Assembly: GCA_023404675.1 (NCBI GenBank)
Contig: JAEYAW010000010.1
Location: 62,001 to 126,000, forward strand
Length of the DNA: 64,000 nt
Direction: 5' to 3'
From: Pseudomonadota bacterium
Lineage (GTDB): Bacteria; Pseudomonadota; Alphaproteobacteria; Rhizobiales; Xanthobacteraceae
Part shown: in pieces, positions 33,826 through 43,129 of the stretch
Position numbering within the stretch: position 1 is the stretch's first letter
Layout: each line of letters starts with the position of its first letter
Position numbers and translations under genes: made by a program
Notes under the pieces: generated by a model
What the model was told of the DNA's origin: nothing
Database searches by the model: none
Seen by the model: only the letters and a program-made list of their open reading frames with translations

Positions 33826-35274
33826 ATGGCGCAGGACACCAACAAGAAGCTGTTTGTCGGCCCCAGGTTCCGGCGCATCCGCCAGCAACTGGGGCTGTCG
33901 CAGACCCAGATCGCCGAGGGGCTCGGCATCTCCCCGAGCTACGTCAACCTGATCGAGCGCAACCAGCGCCCGGTGACGGCGCAGATCCTGCTGCGCCTCG
34001 CCGAGACCTACGATCTCGACCTGCGCGATCTCGCCACCGCCGACGAGGATCGCTTCTTCGCGGAACTCAACGAGGTGTTCTCGGACCCGCTGTTCCGCCA
34101 GATCGACCTGCCCAAGCAGGAACTGCGCGACCTCGCCGAACTTTGCCCCGGCGTCACCCATGCCCTGCAACGGCTCTATGCCGCCTATATCGAGGCGCGG
34201 CGGGGCGAGACGATGGTGGCCGCCCAGTTTGCCGAGCGCGGCGAGGGCGGTGCGGGGTTCGAGGCCAACCCGATCGAGCGGGTGCGCGATCTGATCGAGG
34301 CCAACCGCAACTATTTCCCCGAGCTGGAACAGGCGGCCGAGGCGCTGCGCGACGAGATCAACGTTCCGGCGCAGGATCTCACGGCCGCACTCACCGCCCG
34401 CCTGCGGGAACGGCATTCCATCGTTACCCGTATCATGCCGGTGGACGTGATGCGCGAGACGCTGCGCCGCTTCGACCGCCATCGCCGCCAGCTTCTGATC
34501 TCCGAGCTGGTGGACCTGCCCGCCCGCACCTTCCAGCTCGCGTTCCAGATCGGCCTCGCCGAATGCGGCCCGGCGCTGGACGCCATCGCCGCACGCGCCG
34601 GCGCGCTCGACGACACCACCCGCCGCCTCTACCGCATCACGCTCGCCAACTATTACGCAGCGGCGGCGATGATGCCCTATCCGGCCCTTCTCGGCGCGGC
34701 CGAACAGCTCGGTTACGACATCCACGTGCTGGCACAGCGCTTCAATGCGGGCTTCGAGCAGGTGTGCCACCGCCTCACCACGCTTCAGCGGCCGAATGCA
34801 CGTGGCATTCCGTTCTTCCTGCTGCGCGTGGACAATGCGGGCAATGTCTCGAAGCGGTTTTCCTCAGGCACGTTCCCGTTCTCGAAATTCGGCGGCACCT
34901 GCCCGCTGTGGAACGTGCATTCGACCTTCGACACGCCGGACCGTCTGCTGCGCCAGATTGTCGAGATGCCCGACGGCAGCCGCTTTTTCTCGGTGGCGCA
35001 GACCGTGCGCCGCCCGGTCGCGCCGCACCCGCAACCGCAACCGCGCTTCGCCATCGGGCTGGGCTGCGACATCCGTCACGCGGCCAAACTGGTCTATGCG
35101 GGCGGCATGGACCTCGAGAAGGAGGAAGGCACGCCGATCGGCGTCAACTGCCGGCTGTGCGAGCGGGAAAACTGCAGCCAGCGCGCCGAGCCGCCGCTGA
35201 CCCGCACGCTGATCCTCGACGAAACCACCCGCCGCGTGACGTCGTTCTCGTTCGCCAATGCGAGGGAGCTGTAG
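33826..35274 (+). CDS. XRE/ScfR-type transcriptional regulator (RamB/MccR-like)
   Basis: A 482-residue regulator. Residues about 10-66 are an XRE helix-turn-helix (RRIRQQLGLSQTQIAEGLGI, SYVNLIERNQRPVT). The long C-terminal part is the short-chain-fatty-acid regulator region (ImmR/DUF2083 type), ending with a Cys cluster NCRLCERENC. Relatives such as RamB and MccR control isocitrate lyase and methylcitrate genes in response to acyl-CoA. The start at 33826 follows GGGGAA; upstream codons lack similarity. Divergent from aceA, which is the likely target. Confidence 0.9.
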   Translation: MAQDTNKKLFVGPRFRRIRQQLGLSQTQIAEGLGISPSYVNLIERNQRPVTAQILLRLAETYDLDLRDLATADEDRFFAELNEVFSDPLFRQIDLPKQELRDLAELCPGVTHALQRLYAAYIEARRGETMVAAQFAERGEGGAGFEANPIERVRDLIEANRNYFPELEQAAEALRDEINVPAQDLTAALTARLRERHSIVTRIMPVDVMRETLRRFDRHRRQLLISELVDLPARTFQLAFQIGLAECGPALDAIAARAGALDDTTRRLYRITLANYYAAAAMMPYPALLGAAEQLGYDIHVLAQRFNAGFEQVCHRLTTLQRPNARGIPFFLLRVDNAGNVSKRFSSGTFPFSKFGGTCPLWNVHSTFDTPDRLLRQIVEMPDGSRFFSVAQTVRRPVAPHPQPQPRFAIGLGCDIRHAAKLVYAGGMDLEKEEGTPIGVNCRLCERENCSQRAEPPLTRTLILDETTRRVTSFSFANAREL

Positions 35275-35637
35275 TCAGTTCAGCGCGAGAAAACCGCGAA
35301 GCTTGAGCTGAACAGCGCGCACGGCTGTCTTGTCCAAACGCCCCGCGCGGCGAAGGATCCTGGACGGATCTACACACGCGATCTTCGCCGGCCTGACAAC
35401 GGAAGGAGCCGGCAGGCCAGCCTTGTCAAAATCGCCAATGGGAACGTCGCAAGACCAGGTCTCGTTGTCAGCACTCGTAATCATGGCGAGCCAGACGAGG
35501 CCGAATGCGCCGACCCGAGCACTCGAAATCACCAGCGCAGGACGGCGCTTCTCCGCGAGACGATCAGCATATGGAAACGGAACGACGACAATATCAAACT
35601 GGCGATATCGTGTGGACTGCAATTCGGCCCCTGCCAT
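35275..35637 (-). CDS. PemK/MazF-type toxin
   Basis: A 120-residue protein with the PemK/MazF growth-inhibitor fold, an RNA-cleaving toxin: FDIVVVPFPYADRLAEKRRPALVIS is the conserved N-terminal barrel, followed by WLAMITSADN and KIACVDPSRI. The stop codon abuts that of the ScfR-like regulator with no spacing. It is preceded 18 bases upstream by an AbrB-type antitoxin gene. Whether it is active cannot be told. Confidence 0.85.
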   Translation of the reverse strand: MAGAELQSTRYRQFDIVVVPFPYADRLAEKRRPALVISSARVGAFGLVWLAMITSADNETWSCDVPIGDFDKAGLPAPSVVRPAKIACVDPSRILRRAGRLDKTAVRAVQLKLRGFLALN

Positions 35638-35655
35638 ACCATCCGCCTGCGCCCG

Positions 35656-35895
35656 CTACAGATCAGCGTAAGCTCTCTGATCGGCGTCTCCGGACCATTC
35701 GAAAAACGCGAGAAACGGATCATCGGCAACTGGCGCGCTCGCCTTTTCCAGAACGACACCATCCGGCGTCAGCCGGAAACGCACAGCATCACCCGGCCGC
35801 AACCCCAGACGATCCCGCACCGCACGCGGGATCACGGTCCGGCTCTTGACCGTGACCTTGGAAACGAGGATTTGCCGCGATGACCTTTTCATCAC
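35656..35895 (-). CDS. AbrB/MazE-type antitoxin
   Basis: A 79-residue protein with the AbrB swapped-hairpin domain (SKVTVKSRTVIPRAVRDRLG, RPGDAVRFRL) and an acidic C-terminal tail (VADDPFLAFFEWSGDADQRA) expected to bind the toxin. It forms a two-gene unit with the PemK/MazF protein downstream. A second AbrB-antitoxin operon, with a PIN toxin, lies at 4978-5599. Confidence 0.85.
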   Translation of the reverse strand: MMKRSSRQILVSKVTVKSRTVIPRAVRDRLGLRPGDAVRFRLTPDGVVLEKASAPVADDPFLAFFEWSGDADQRAYADL

Positions 35896-35972
35896 GTTTC
35901 AATATACTCCCTGACAGGGTCCGTTACAATCACAGCGCGCATTGCTCTCCTCTGCCGTGACCGTGCTGGCTC

Positions 35973-37454
35973 ATGACCGATCCGCCGGCCTATAGTCGCG
36001 CCAACGAAACTTTGGACTTTCCCGTGAGCATCCTCCCGCAGCCGACCGTTACGCCCCGGCTTCCGTCCGATCTCATCGCGCGGTTCGCCGCCATCGTCGG
36101 CGAGCGTTATGCCGTGACGGCCGCCAACGACGTCGCGCCCTATACCAGCGAACAGCGCGGACTCTATCACGGCCATACGCAGCTCGTGCTGCGGCCCGGC
36201 TCGACGGCCGAGGTCGCGGCGATCTGCAAGCTGGCGCACGAGACGCGCACCGCCATCGTGCCGCAAGGCGGCAACACCGGCCTCGTCGGCGGCCAGACTC
36301 CGCATCACGGCGAGATCGTGCTGTCGCTGACGCGGCTGGACCGTGTGCGGGAGATCGACACCGCATCGAACATCATGACGTGCGAGGCCGGTGTCGTTCT
36401 CGCCAACGCGCACACCGCGGCGGAGAAAGTGGATCGCCTGTTTCCGCTGTGGCTCGGCTCGGAGGGAAGCTGCACCATCGGCGGCAACCTCGCCACCAAT
36501 GCGGGTGGCAACACCGCCCTCGCCTACGGCGTCGCGCGCGAGCTCGCGCAGGGGCTTGAGGTCGTGCTGGCCGATGGCCGCATCCTCAACGGCCTGTCGA
36601 AGCTGAAGAAGGACAACACCGGTTACGATCTGCGCAATCTCTTCATCGGCGCGGAAGGCACGCTCGGCATCATCACGGCGGCGTCGCTGAAGCTGTTGCC
36701 GCGCCCGCGCACCATTGAGACTGCTTTCGTCGGGCTGTCCACGGTCGAGGCCGCGCTCGAATTGCTCGCCATTGCGCGCAAGGAGGCCGCCGGATCGCTG
36801 ACGAGCTTCGAACTGATCGCCGAGATCGGCATCGATTTCTGCGTCCGCCACGGCACCAACATCCGCGATCCGCTGGCCTCGCGTCATCCCTGGTATGTCC
36901 TGATGGAAGTTTCCTCTGCGCGCGACGATGCCCGCGAAACGCTGGAGTCCATTCTTACAAAAGGCATGGAGGATGGACTGGTCGAGGATGCGACGCTGGC
37001 CGCGAACCTCGATCAGCGCAACGCGTTCTGGAAGCTGCGCGAGGCCCTCTCTCCGGTGCAGCGCGCCGAAGGCGGATCGATCAAGCACGACATCTCCGTG
37101 CCGGTGGCGGCGGTGCCGCAATTCATCGCCGAGGCGAACGCGGCCGTGACCAGACTTGTTCCGGGCGCGCGCCCCTTTCCGTTCGGCCACATGGGCGACG
37201 GCAATATCCACTATAACGTGAGCGAGCCAGCCGGCGGCGACCCGGCGTTTCTGTCGCGCTGGAACGACGTCAACGCCGTGGTCTACGAGGTGGTGCTGCG
37301 GCTCGGTGGTTCGATCTCGGCCGAGCACGGCATCGGCGTGATGAAGCGGGACGAACTGACCCACGTCAAGGATCGCACGGCGCTCGAAGTGATGCGCGCG
37401 CTGAAAGCGACGCTGGATCCGCACGGCATTCTCAACCCGGGCAAGGTGGTGTGA
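35973..37454 (+). CDS. FAD-binding D-2-hydroxyacid (D-2-hydroxyglutarate/lactate type) dehydrogenase
   Basis: A 493-residue VAO/GlcD-family flavoprotein. FAD-binding PQGGNTGLVGG lies near residues 92-102, EGTLGIIT near 227, and the C-terminal GHMGDGNIHYN and SAEHGIGVMK motifs carry the metal and substrate residues typical of D-2-hydroxyglutarate and D-lactate dehydrogenases. It oxidises a D-2-hydroxyacid, passing electrons to quinone or an electron-transfer flavoprotein. The start at 35973 lacks a strong ribosome-binding site; a GTG at 36024 is an alternative. Confidence 0.9.
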   Translation: MTDPPAYSRANETLDFPVSILPQPTVTPRLPSDLIARFAAIVGERYAVTAANDVAPYTSEQRGLYHGHTQLVLRPGSTAEVAAICKLAHETRTAIVPQGGNTGLVGGQTPHHGEIVLSLTRLDRVREIDTASNIMTCEAGVVLANAHTAAEKVDRLFPLWLGSEGSCTIGGNLATNAGGNTALAYGVARELAQGLEVVLADGRILNGLSKLKKDNTGYDLRNLFIGAEGTLGIITAASLKLLPRPRTIETAFVGLSTVEAALELLAIARKEAAGSLTSFELIAEIGIDFCVRHGTNIRDPLASRHPWYVLMEVSSARDDARETLESILTKGMEDGLVEDATLAANLDQRNAFWKLREALSPVQRAEGGSIKHDISVPVAAVPQFIAEANAAVTRLVPGARPFPFGHMGDGNIHYNVSEPAGGDPAFLSRWNDVNAVVYEVVLRLGGSISAEHGIGVMKRDELTHVKDRTALEVMRALKATLDPHGILNPGKVV

Positions 37455-37522
37455 GTCATTAAGGCCGCACGCGTCGGGAGACGCGGTCAGAATCGCTCGC
37501 GGCCCCGATGGCTGGCCTCACC

Positions 37523-38308
37523 TTAAAACAATTCGCCCTGTCCACTGTCGCCATCATCGCGGCGCGGTGCCTTGGCGCGACCACGCGGTGAGGGTTCAGG
37601 CGTCGCAACCGCTGCCTCAACGGCAGCGATTTCAACCTCGTCTTCGCTGAGCGGCGCGATCAGCGAGGGATCGTCGTTGGCGACGCGACCCACGGCCGGC
37701 GACACCGCATGCCACGTGAACGATCCCGGCAGCGGCGGGGCAAGCAGCTTCAGCGCGGCATCTGTCTCAAGCTCGTCGACGGCCAGCCATTGCGCGTAAT
37801 CCGCGTGCGCGATCGTCACCGGCACGCGGGAATGGATCGCCGCGAGATCGTCGCTCGCCTGCGCGGTGATGATCGCCACCGTGTCGAGTTCCTCGCCATG
37901 CGGTCCGCTCCACGTTTCCCAGACGCCCGCGAACGCAAACGGCTGCCCGTCATGCGCCCGGATGAAAAACGGCTGCTTCCGGCCGGCGCGCATCTGCCAT
38001 TCGTAATAGCCGTCGGCCGGGATCAGGCAGCGCCGGCGGCGGATCGCGTTGCGGAACGCGGGCCGTTCCACAATCCCCTCGGCGCGCGCATTGATGAGCG
38101 GCGCGCCCTTGCGCGGCTCCTTCGCGAAGGCCGGAATGAAGCCCCAGCGCATCAGGCGGAAATGCGGCCCATCCCGCTCGCAGGTGACGACGGGAATCGG
38201 CTGGGTCGGCGCGATGTTGAACCGGGGCGGGAAATTCGGCTGCTCCGGGTATCCGAACAGCCGGCGCAGCGCCTCCGGCGCGGACGTGATGACGAAGCGG
38301 CCGCACAT
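37523..38308 (-). CDS. SOS response-associated peptidase (SRAP/YedK, HMCES-like)
   Basis: A 261-residue SRAP protein. Cys2, exposed after Met removal (MCGRFVI), forms a covalent link with abasic sites in single-stranded DNA and shields them. The other family residues are in FNIAPTQ, INARAEG, PADGYYEW and the catalytic SRVPVTI segment. The C-terminal 50 residues are a Pro/Ala/Arg-rich extension specific to this group. Convergent with the flavin dehydrogenase gene. Confidence 0.93.
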   Translation of the reverse strand: MCGRFVITSAPEALRRLFGYPEQPNFPPRFNIAPTQPIPVVTCERDGPHFRLMRWGFIPAFAKEPRKGAPLINARAEGIVERPAFRNAIRRRRCLIPADGYYEWQMRAGRKQPFFIRAHDGQPFAFAGVWETWSGPHGEELDTVAIITAQASDDLAAIHSRVPVTIAHADYAQWLAVDELETDAALKLLAPPLPGSFTWHAVSPAVGRVANDDPSLIAPLSEDEVEIAAVEAAVATPEPSPRGRAKAPRRDDGDSGQGELF

Positions 38309-38368
38309 CAGTTCAAATTCCGTCGCCCATTCAGTCCGCGTTAAGACGGATGGTTAACAATCGGCGGA

Positions 38369-38887
38369 ATGACCGCCACCGTCGCATATGTATCCGGCCC
38401 TGACCTTCAGCCCGAAACGGCTGATATGGCGGAAATTTACTCGGCGGCCAACGTCAATCCGCACACCGGCCTCGCCACCGACTACCTGAACCACTTCAAC
38501 GAAGCGGTGATGCTGCTCGAACTCATTCCCGACATGCCGGAATGTATCGAGGATTTTCTCGCCTGGCAGCCGCGCGGCTATCGCGAGCATTTCGAGACGT
38601 CCGACTTCGCCGGCCGCGAGGTTGCCATCGCGGCCTATGAGGCAGCCGAGCCCGCGCTCCGCACCGAATTCGACCGCCTCACCCATGCCATGACCTCGGT
38701 CCTCGAAACCGCCGGCCTGCTGCTGCGGGATCCCGCGCTCGCAAGCCGGAGCGGCATCATCTCCACCCATGTGGCCGAAAGCATGAAGCCGCTGGTGCTG
38801 CTCGCGGGCGGCCTGATCAATGGCGACAGCGGCGACGGCGACGTCGAATCCATCCTGGCGGAGGATATCCCGGACTTCGGACCGTGA
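38369..38887 (+). CDS. Conserved hypothetical protein
   Basis: A 172-residue mostly helical acidic protein, with the recognisable stretch TDYLNHFNEAVMLLELIPDM and EDFLAWQPRGYREHFETSDF. Similar proteins occur in Bradyrhizobiaceae as hypothetical; I know no domain name or function. There is no signal peptide or membrane segment. It overlaps the NUDIX gene by four bases (GTGA), so the two are likely translated together. The start at 38369 could be later, at Met20 (MAEIYSAANV). Confidence 0.75.
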   Translation: MTATVAYVSGPDLQPETADMAEIYSAANVNPHTGLATDYLNHFNEAVMLLELIPDMPECIEDFLAWQPRGYREHFETSDFAGREVAIAAYEAAEPALRTEFDRLTHAMTSVLETAGLLLRDPALASRSGIISTHVAESMKPLVLLAGGLINGDSGDGDVESILAEDIPDFGP

Positions 38888-39291
38888 CCGCGCCGCGCCC
38901 GCAGCTGGCCATCAGTGCAGCCATTTTCCGAAACGGCCGATGCCTCATCGTGCGCCGAACCCGGCCGCCGCTCGACGTCTATACGCTGCCCGGCGGCCGC
39001 GTCGAATTCGGGGAAAGCCTTGAGGCCGCGATCCAGCGCGAAATCGTGGAGGAGACGGGCCTTGCGATCGCCGTGCTGGGCCTTGCCGGCTGGCGCGAGG
39101 TGCTGCCGGCCGTGGGCGGCGACAGCCACTACGTGATCCTGTCCTTCGCCGCGCGCTGGCGGAACGGCGACATCACGCTCAACGAGGAACTGGCGGAAGC
39201 GCGGTGGCTGCCGCCGCAGGAGATCGCCGCCTTGCCCACCACCCCCGGGCTGCTGCCCATCATCGCCGAGGCCGCGCGCCTCGCCGAATAG
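38884..39291 (+). CDS. NUDIX hydrolase
   Basis: A 135-residue NUDIX protein with a complete box, GGRVEFGESLEAAIQREIVE followed by ETGL near residues 38-61. The LIVRRTRPPLDVYTLPGG part resembles the ADP-ribose/NADH pyrophosphatase group. Starts with GTG at 38884, overlapping the preceding gene. Substrate unknown. Confidence 0.9.
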   Translation: MTAPRPQLAISAAIFRNGRCLIVRRTRPPLDVYTLPGGRVEFGESLEAAIQREIVEETGLAIAVLGLAGWREVLPAVGGDSHYVILSFAARWRNGDITLNEELAEARWLPPQEIAALPTTPGLLPIIAEAARLAE

Positions 39292-39367
39292 CCGGGCAGC
39301 GCCTTGCCAATGCCTTGCCTCCTGGTCCGTTGCGGGGCATATCCGCACATCGCTGGTATCACCCTCC

Positions 39368-39748
39368 ATGTTGACGCGCGCCCTGACGATTGTGCTGATT
39401 GTTCTGGCTTGCGGGCTCGGTTCGGCCCGCGCCCAGGAAGCCGCGGCGCCGTTCGACGCCGACCTGCAGCGGCTGGCCGAAATTCTCGGCGCGCTGCAGT
39501 ATCTGCGGGGCATCTGCAATGCCGGCGAGGGAACCCGCTGGCGCGGCGAGATGCAGGCGCTGCTGGAGGCCGAGACGCCGGCACCGGGCGCGCGCCGCCA
39601 GCGGCTGATCGCCGCCTTCAACCGGGGCTATGGCGGCTTTCAGCAGACCTACCGCAGCTGCACGCCGGCCGCCGATGTCGCCGTGCGCCGCTATCTCGAC
39701 GAAGGGGCGAGAATTTCCCGCGATCTGACGGCCCGCTACGCCAACTGA
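39368..39748 (+). CDS. TIGR02301 family secreted protein
   Basis: A 126-residue protein with a signal peptide ending ARAQ (about residue 23) and the TIGR02301 core LAEILGALQYLRGIC followed by FNRGYGGFQQTYRSCTPAAD. This family is restricted to Rhizobiales; its two Cys (near 50 and 98) could form a periplasmic disulfide. Function unknown. It lies downstream of the NUDIX gene on the same strand. Confidence 0.85.
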   Translation: MLTRALTIVLIVLACGLGSARAQEAAAPFDADLQRLAEILGALQYLRGICNAGEGTRWRGEMQALLEAETPAPGARRQRLIAAFNRGYGGFQQTYRSCTPAADVAVRRYLDEGARISRDLTARYAN

Positions 39749-39857
39749 TCCCATCGCTGGCGACCAACGGACGACGCCCCGGATAGCGGTTTACGCGCGG
39801 CTCCGGGCGACCTATCTATGCGACACGGGCCTTGAGCCAGAAAAAACGGAGAGCGGC

Positions 39858-40085
39858 GTGCTGAACAAATACGGTTCGCCGGGCTATGGCGAGGCCCGGG
39901 TCCAATATCTGGATGGGGATTTCCGCGTCATCTCGCCGGGAGCCTATGTCCGCTGCGCCGTCACCGGCGTGCATATCCCGCTCGACGAGCTGAAATACTG
40001 GAGCGTCGACCGGCAGGAAGCCTACGCGACCCCCGAAGCCGTCGCGCAGCGTTTCTATCCGGACGCGGTCAAGAGCGCGACCTGA
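39858..40085 (+). CDS. DUF2093 family protein
   Basis: A 75-residue protein matching DUF2093 (YGEARVQYLDGDFRVISPGA, CAVTGVHIPLDELKYWSVDR), a small alphaproteobacterial family of unknown function. Starts with GTG at 39858 after GGAGAG. Convergent with lpxK, with which DUF2093 genes are often neighbours in Rhizobiales. Confidence 0.85.
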   Translation: MLNKYGSPGYGEARVQYLDGDFRVISPGAYVRCAVTGVHIPLDELKYWSVDRQEAYATPEAVAQRFYPDAVKSAT

Positions 40086-40113
40086 CCGCGCGCGCCGAGG
40101 CCGCGCCTCGCCT

Positions 40114-41130
40114 TTACGACATTGTCTTCCGCGCGGCTTCCAGCCGCTGCGCGACAAAGCTGCCGAACGCCTTTTCGTTGTCGAAGCGCAAGGCCACCCC
40201 GAACGAGGCGATATCGCCGCTGCCCACCGGCAGCCGGGGATCGGTGCGCAGCCGCGCCATGTCCTTTTCCGTGGTTACCAGCGTCAATCCCTGCCGCTTG
40301 GCGGCGTCCATCAGGCCCTCGATGTCCCGTGCGGTGAAGGGATAGTGGTCGGGGAAGCTGCGCGCGTCGGCCACCTCGACGCCGCTGCTGCGCAGCGTCT
40401 CGAAGAACCGGCTCGGATCGCCGATGCCGGCAAAGGCGAGCACCCGCCGCCGCCGCAGATTGTTCAACGCACTCCGGTCCGGCTGAAACCGGGCACGGAA
40501 CACCGGCCGGTTGCGCGCCGCCATCCATCCCGCAATCTGATCGGCCGCGTGGCCGTCGCCGACAACCACCAGCGCGTCGGTCCGCTCCAGTTGCATGGCG
40601 AGAGGCGCGCGCAGCGGACCGGCCGGAAACACCTCGCCATTGCCGATCCCGCGCATGCTGTCGATGACGATCAGCGATGCGTGCTTGCGCAGCGCCGGAT
40701 TCTGGAAGCCGTCGTCCAGCACGACAAGACTGGCGCCGTTCTCGCAGGCCATCGCAGCCCCCGCGACGCGGTCGCGCGACACGATCACCGGAACGCTGGC
40801 CGCCATCATCATCGGCTCGTCGCCGACATCCGCCGCGCTGTGGCGCAGCGCATGAACCGGAACCGGGCCCCTGAGCCGTCCGCCATAGCCGCGGCTGACC
40901 ACGACCGGCTGTTCGCGCAACTCGCGCAGCACGCGGACCAGCGCGAGGACGGTGGGGGTCTTGCCCGCGCCGCCCATGTGATAGTTGCCGACGCATAGCA
41001 CCGGGATTCCGACATCGGCTCCGGTTCGCGTCATGCGCCGCGCAGCGAGCGCGCCATAGAGCAGGCTGGCCGGCCTCAGCAGCCGCGACGCGGCCGCGTT
41101 GTAGCGATGCCAGAAATCCGGCTCATGCAT
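40114..41130 (-). CDS. lpxK: Tetraacyldisaccharide 4'-kinase
   Basis: A 338-residue inner-membrane kinase that phosphorylates the lipid A precursor at the 4' position. Its N-terminal membrane segment is followed by a P-loop GGAGKT at residues 53-58 and the family segment LDDGFQNPALRKHASLIVID. The start at 41130 (MHEPDFWHR) matches the family; the frame extends 15 codons upstream inside waaA. It overlaps the end of waaA and is the last gene of the envelope operon. Confidence 0.94.
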   Translation of the reverse strand: MHEPDFWHRYNAAASRLLRPASLLYGALAARRMTRTGADVGIPVLCVGNYHMGGAGKTPTVLALVRVLRELREQPVVVSRGYGGRLRGPVPVHALRHSAADVGDEPMMMAASVPVIVSRDRVAGAAMACENGASLVVLDDGFQNPALRKHASLIVIDSMRGIGNGEVFPAGPLRAPLAMQLERTDALVVVGDGHAADQIAGWMAARNRPVFRARFQPDRSALNNLRRRRVLAFAGIGDPSRFFETLRSSGVEVADARSFPDHYPFTARDIEGLMDAAKRQGLTLVTTEKDMARLRTDPRLPVGSGDIASFGVALRFDNEKAFGSFVAQRLEAARKTMS

Positions 41131-42427
41131 CGCGCGCTCCCTGCTCGAGCCGCAGCTGCAGCAGGTAGGGTTCAAGCGCGTTCAGCGTCCGCCGCAACGC
41201 ACCGCCAAGCTGATCGACGACGCCGGCTCCCGCATTGGCGATGAGCTGGCGCGCGGGCGCATCGCTCAGCAGGCGGCCGAACTCGCGGGCGAGCGCTTCG
41301 GCGGTGTCGGCGCGCGCCGCCCCGCCCGCGCCGTCGAGCGCCTCATAGATCTCGGTGAAATTGAACACATGCGGACCATGAATGACCGCGCCGCCGAGCT
41401 TGATCGCCTCGATGGGATTCTGTCCGCCGTGATTGACCAGGGATCCGCCGACGAACACCACCGGCGACAGACGATAATACAACCCCATCTCGCCCATCGT
41501 ATCGCCGATATAGATATCGGTCCGGGCCGACGGCAGATGCTCCTGCGAGCGAAGCGCGGGCTCCAGCCCCTCGGCCGCGACCATGCGCGCGATGGCCTCG
41601 CCGCGCTCGGGATGACGCGGCACGATCACCGTCAGAAGCCCGGGAAAATAGCGCGTCAGCTTGCGATGCGCAGCGACGACAAGTTCGTCCTCGCCGGGAT
41701 GCGTCGAGGCAGCCACAACAATCGGGCGACCGCGGACGACGCTGATCAGACGGTCGAACCGGGCTTGGTCGGCCGGCGGAGCCGCCACGTCCATCTTCAG
41801 GTTTCCTGTCACCACCACGTCGCGCGCACCGAGCGAGGAGAACCGGTCCGCGTCCAGGCCCGACTGCACGAGGCACAGATCGAACCGTTCGAGCAGGGCC
41901 GCGATCGCAGCCGAAAACTGCTGCCAGCGGGGGAAGGACCGCTGCGACATCCGCCCGTTGACGAGCACCATCGGAATCCGCCGGTTCGCGCACGAAAGAA
42001 TTACATTCGGCCACAAATCCGACTCGACGAACAGGGCCAGCGACGGTTGCCAGTGATCAAGAAAACGCGACACGTAGCGCGGCGCGTCGTAGGGAACGTA
42101 CTGGTGGATGATCTCCGGCGCGAAACGCTTGCCGATCACGGAGGCCGAGGTCACCGTTCCCGATGTGAGCAGAATGGTGATGCCGTGCGCCCGCAATTGC
42201 TCGATCAGGCCGCCTACCGCCAGCACCTCGCCGACGCTCGCGCCGTGCACCCAGATCAGCGGCCCCGCCGGGCGCTGGCGCGAGGCAATCCCGCGTCGCT
42301 CGCCGATCCGCGACGGATCTTCCTTGCCCCGCTTCAGCCGCCGCCGGACGACGGCACCGGTCAGCGGCACGGCCGCCGACAACAGCCCCCGATAGAGCCG
42401 CAGCGTCTTCGGCAGATCGCTATCCAT
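41123..42427 (-). CDS. waaA: Kdo transferase WaaA (KdtA)
   Basis: A 434-residue glycosyltransferase (GT30) that adds Kdo to lipid IVA at the membrane. The N-terminal membrane helix is followed by ERRG (43-46) and HGASVGE with catalytic Glu67; FVESDLWPNV and GGSLVNHGGQNPIE are further family motifs. The start at 42427 (MDSDLPKTL) overlaps the DUF374 gene by 8 bases; the longer frame is a shadow. Overlaps lpxK downstream. Confidence 0.95.
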   Translation of the reverse strand: MDSDLPKTLRLYRGLLSAAVPLTGAVVRRRLKRGKEDPSRIGERRGIASRQRPAGPLIWVHGASVGEVLAVGGLIEQLRAHGITILLTSGTVTSASVIGKRFAPEIIHQYVPYDAPRYVSRFLDHWQPSLALFVESDLWPNVILSCANRRIPMVLVNGRMSQRSFPRWQQFSAAIAALLERFDLCLVQSGLDADRFSSLGARDVVVTGNLKMDVAAPPADQARFDRLISVVRGRPIVVAASTHPGEDELVVAAHRKLTRYFPGLLTVIVPRHPERGEAIARMVAAEGLEPALRSQEHLPSARTDIYIGDTMGEMGLYYRLSPVVFVGGSLVNHGGQNPIEAIKLGGAVIHGPHVFNFTEIYEALDGAGGAARADTAEALAREFGRLLSDAPARQLIANAGAGVVDQLGGALRRTLNALEPYLLQLRLEQGARDA

Positions 42428-43127
42428 GCGCCGCGTCCGGGCGGCCGACGGCGGCATAGGCACGACGGTCTGCGTCGTTCAACGCGTCTTCCAGCTTGAG
42501 CCGGATCGCCTCCATGGTGGCGCTGTCGGCATCGGGCGGCACCCGGATGAATTCATTGCCGGTCACGATGGCGCCGCGCCCGAACGGCAGGTGGACCGTG
42601 GTCCGGTCCCAGTTGCGCAGGCGCCTGAAGCGCGAGGTCGCGATCGCCACCGGAATGATCGGCCGGCCGGTTTCCCGCGCCAGCATGACAATGCCGAGTC
42701 CGGCCTTCCGCGACACTTTCGGAACGTCCGCCGTCAGCGCGACGTTATACTGCTCCTCCAGCGCCCGGGCCATTTCCCTGAACGCGCCGACGCCGCCCTT
42801 GCGGTGAAAGGCCGTGCCGTGATCGCCCGATCCCCGCACCGCCTCGACGCCCAGCCGAGCGGCCGCGATGGCGTTGATCTCCCCGTCGCGATGCCGGGAG
42901 ATCAGCGTCTTGGAGCGGTGCTGCTTCAGCTTGAGGAACGGCATCATCAGGTGCTGTCCGTGCCAGAACGCGATGATAACAGGAATCTCCGGCTCGACGA
43001 GCGGATAGATATCCGGTGGATCGTAGGTGAAGCGGTTGGTGACCCAGACGAACCGCAGGAATTCAGCCGCCAGAACCCCGGCGGCGCGCTGGAACCAGCG
43101 CGCGCGTGTCAGATCCCGCAGGTGCAT
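42420..43127 (-). CDS. DUF374 lysophospholipid acyltransferase-like protein
   Basis: A 235-residue protein of the DUF374/LPLAT group (IPVIIAFWHGQHLMMPFLKL, SRHRDGEINAIAAARLG, ADVPKVSRKAGLGIVMLARE), with the HGQH motif in place of the usual HX4D. Such genes are commonly encoded beside waaA and lpxK in Rhizobiales and may add an acyl chain to lipid A or a related lipid. The acyl substrate is unknown. Confidence 0.88.
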   Translation of the reverse strand: MHLRDLTRARWFQRAAGVLAAEFLRFVWVTNRFTYDPPDIYPLVEPEIPVIIAFWHGQHLMMPFLKLKQHRSKTLISRHRDGEINAIAAARLGVEAVRGSGDHGTAFHRKGGVGAFREMARALEEQYNVALTADVPKVSRKAGLGIVMLARETGRPIIPVAIATSRFRRLRNWDRTTVHLPFGRGAIVTGNEFIRVPPDADSATMEAIRLKLEDALNDADRRAYAAVGRPDAAHG

Positions 43128-43129
43128 TG

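Noticed and set aside
37470..37485. Terminator between the flavin dehydrogenase and the SRAP gene
   Set aside because: CGCGTC-GGGA-GACGCG is a short hairpin without a T-run; it may be chance in GC-rich DNA.
38341..38358. CtrA-type TTAA-N7-TTAAC site (also near 45826-45842)
   Set aside because: The spacing between TTAA half-sites is 9 bases in both places, not the 7 required, so these are not convincing CtrA sites.
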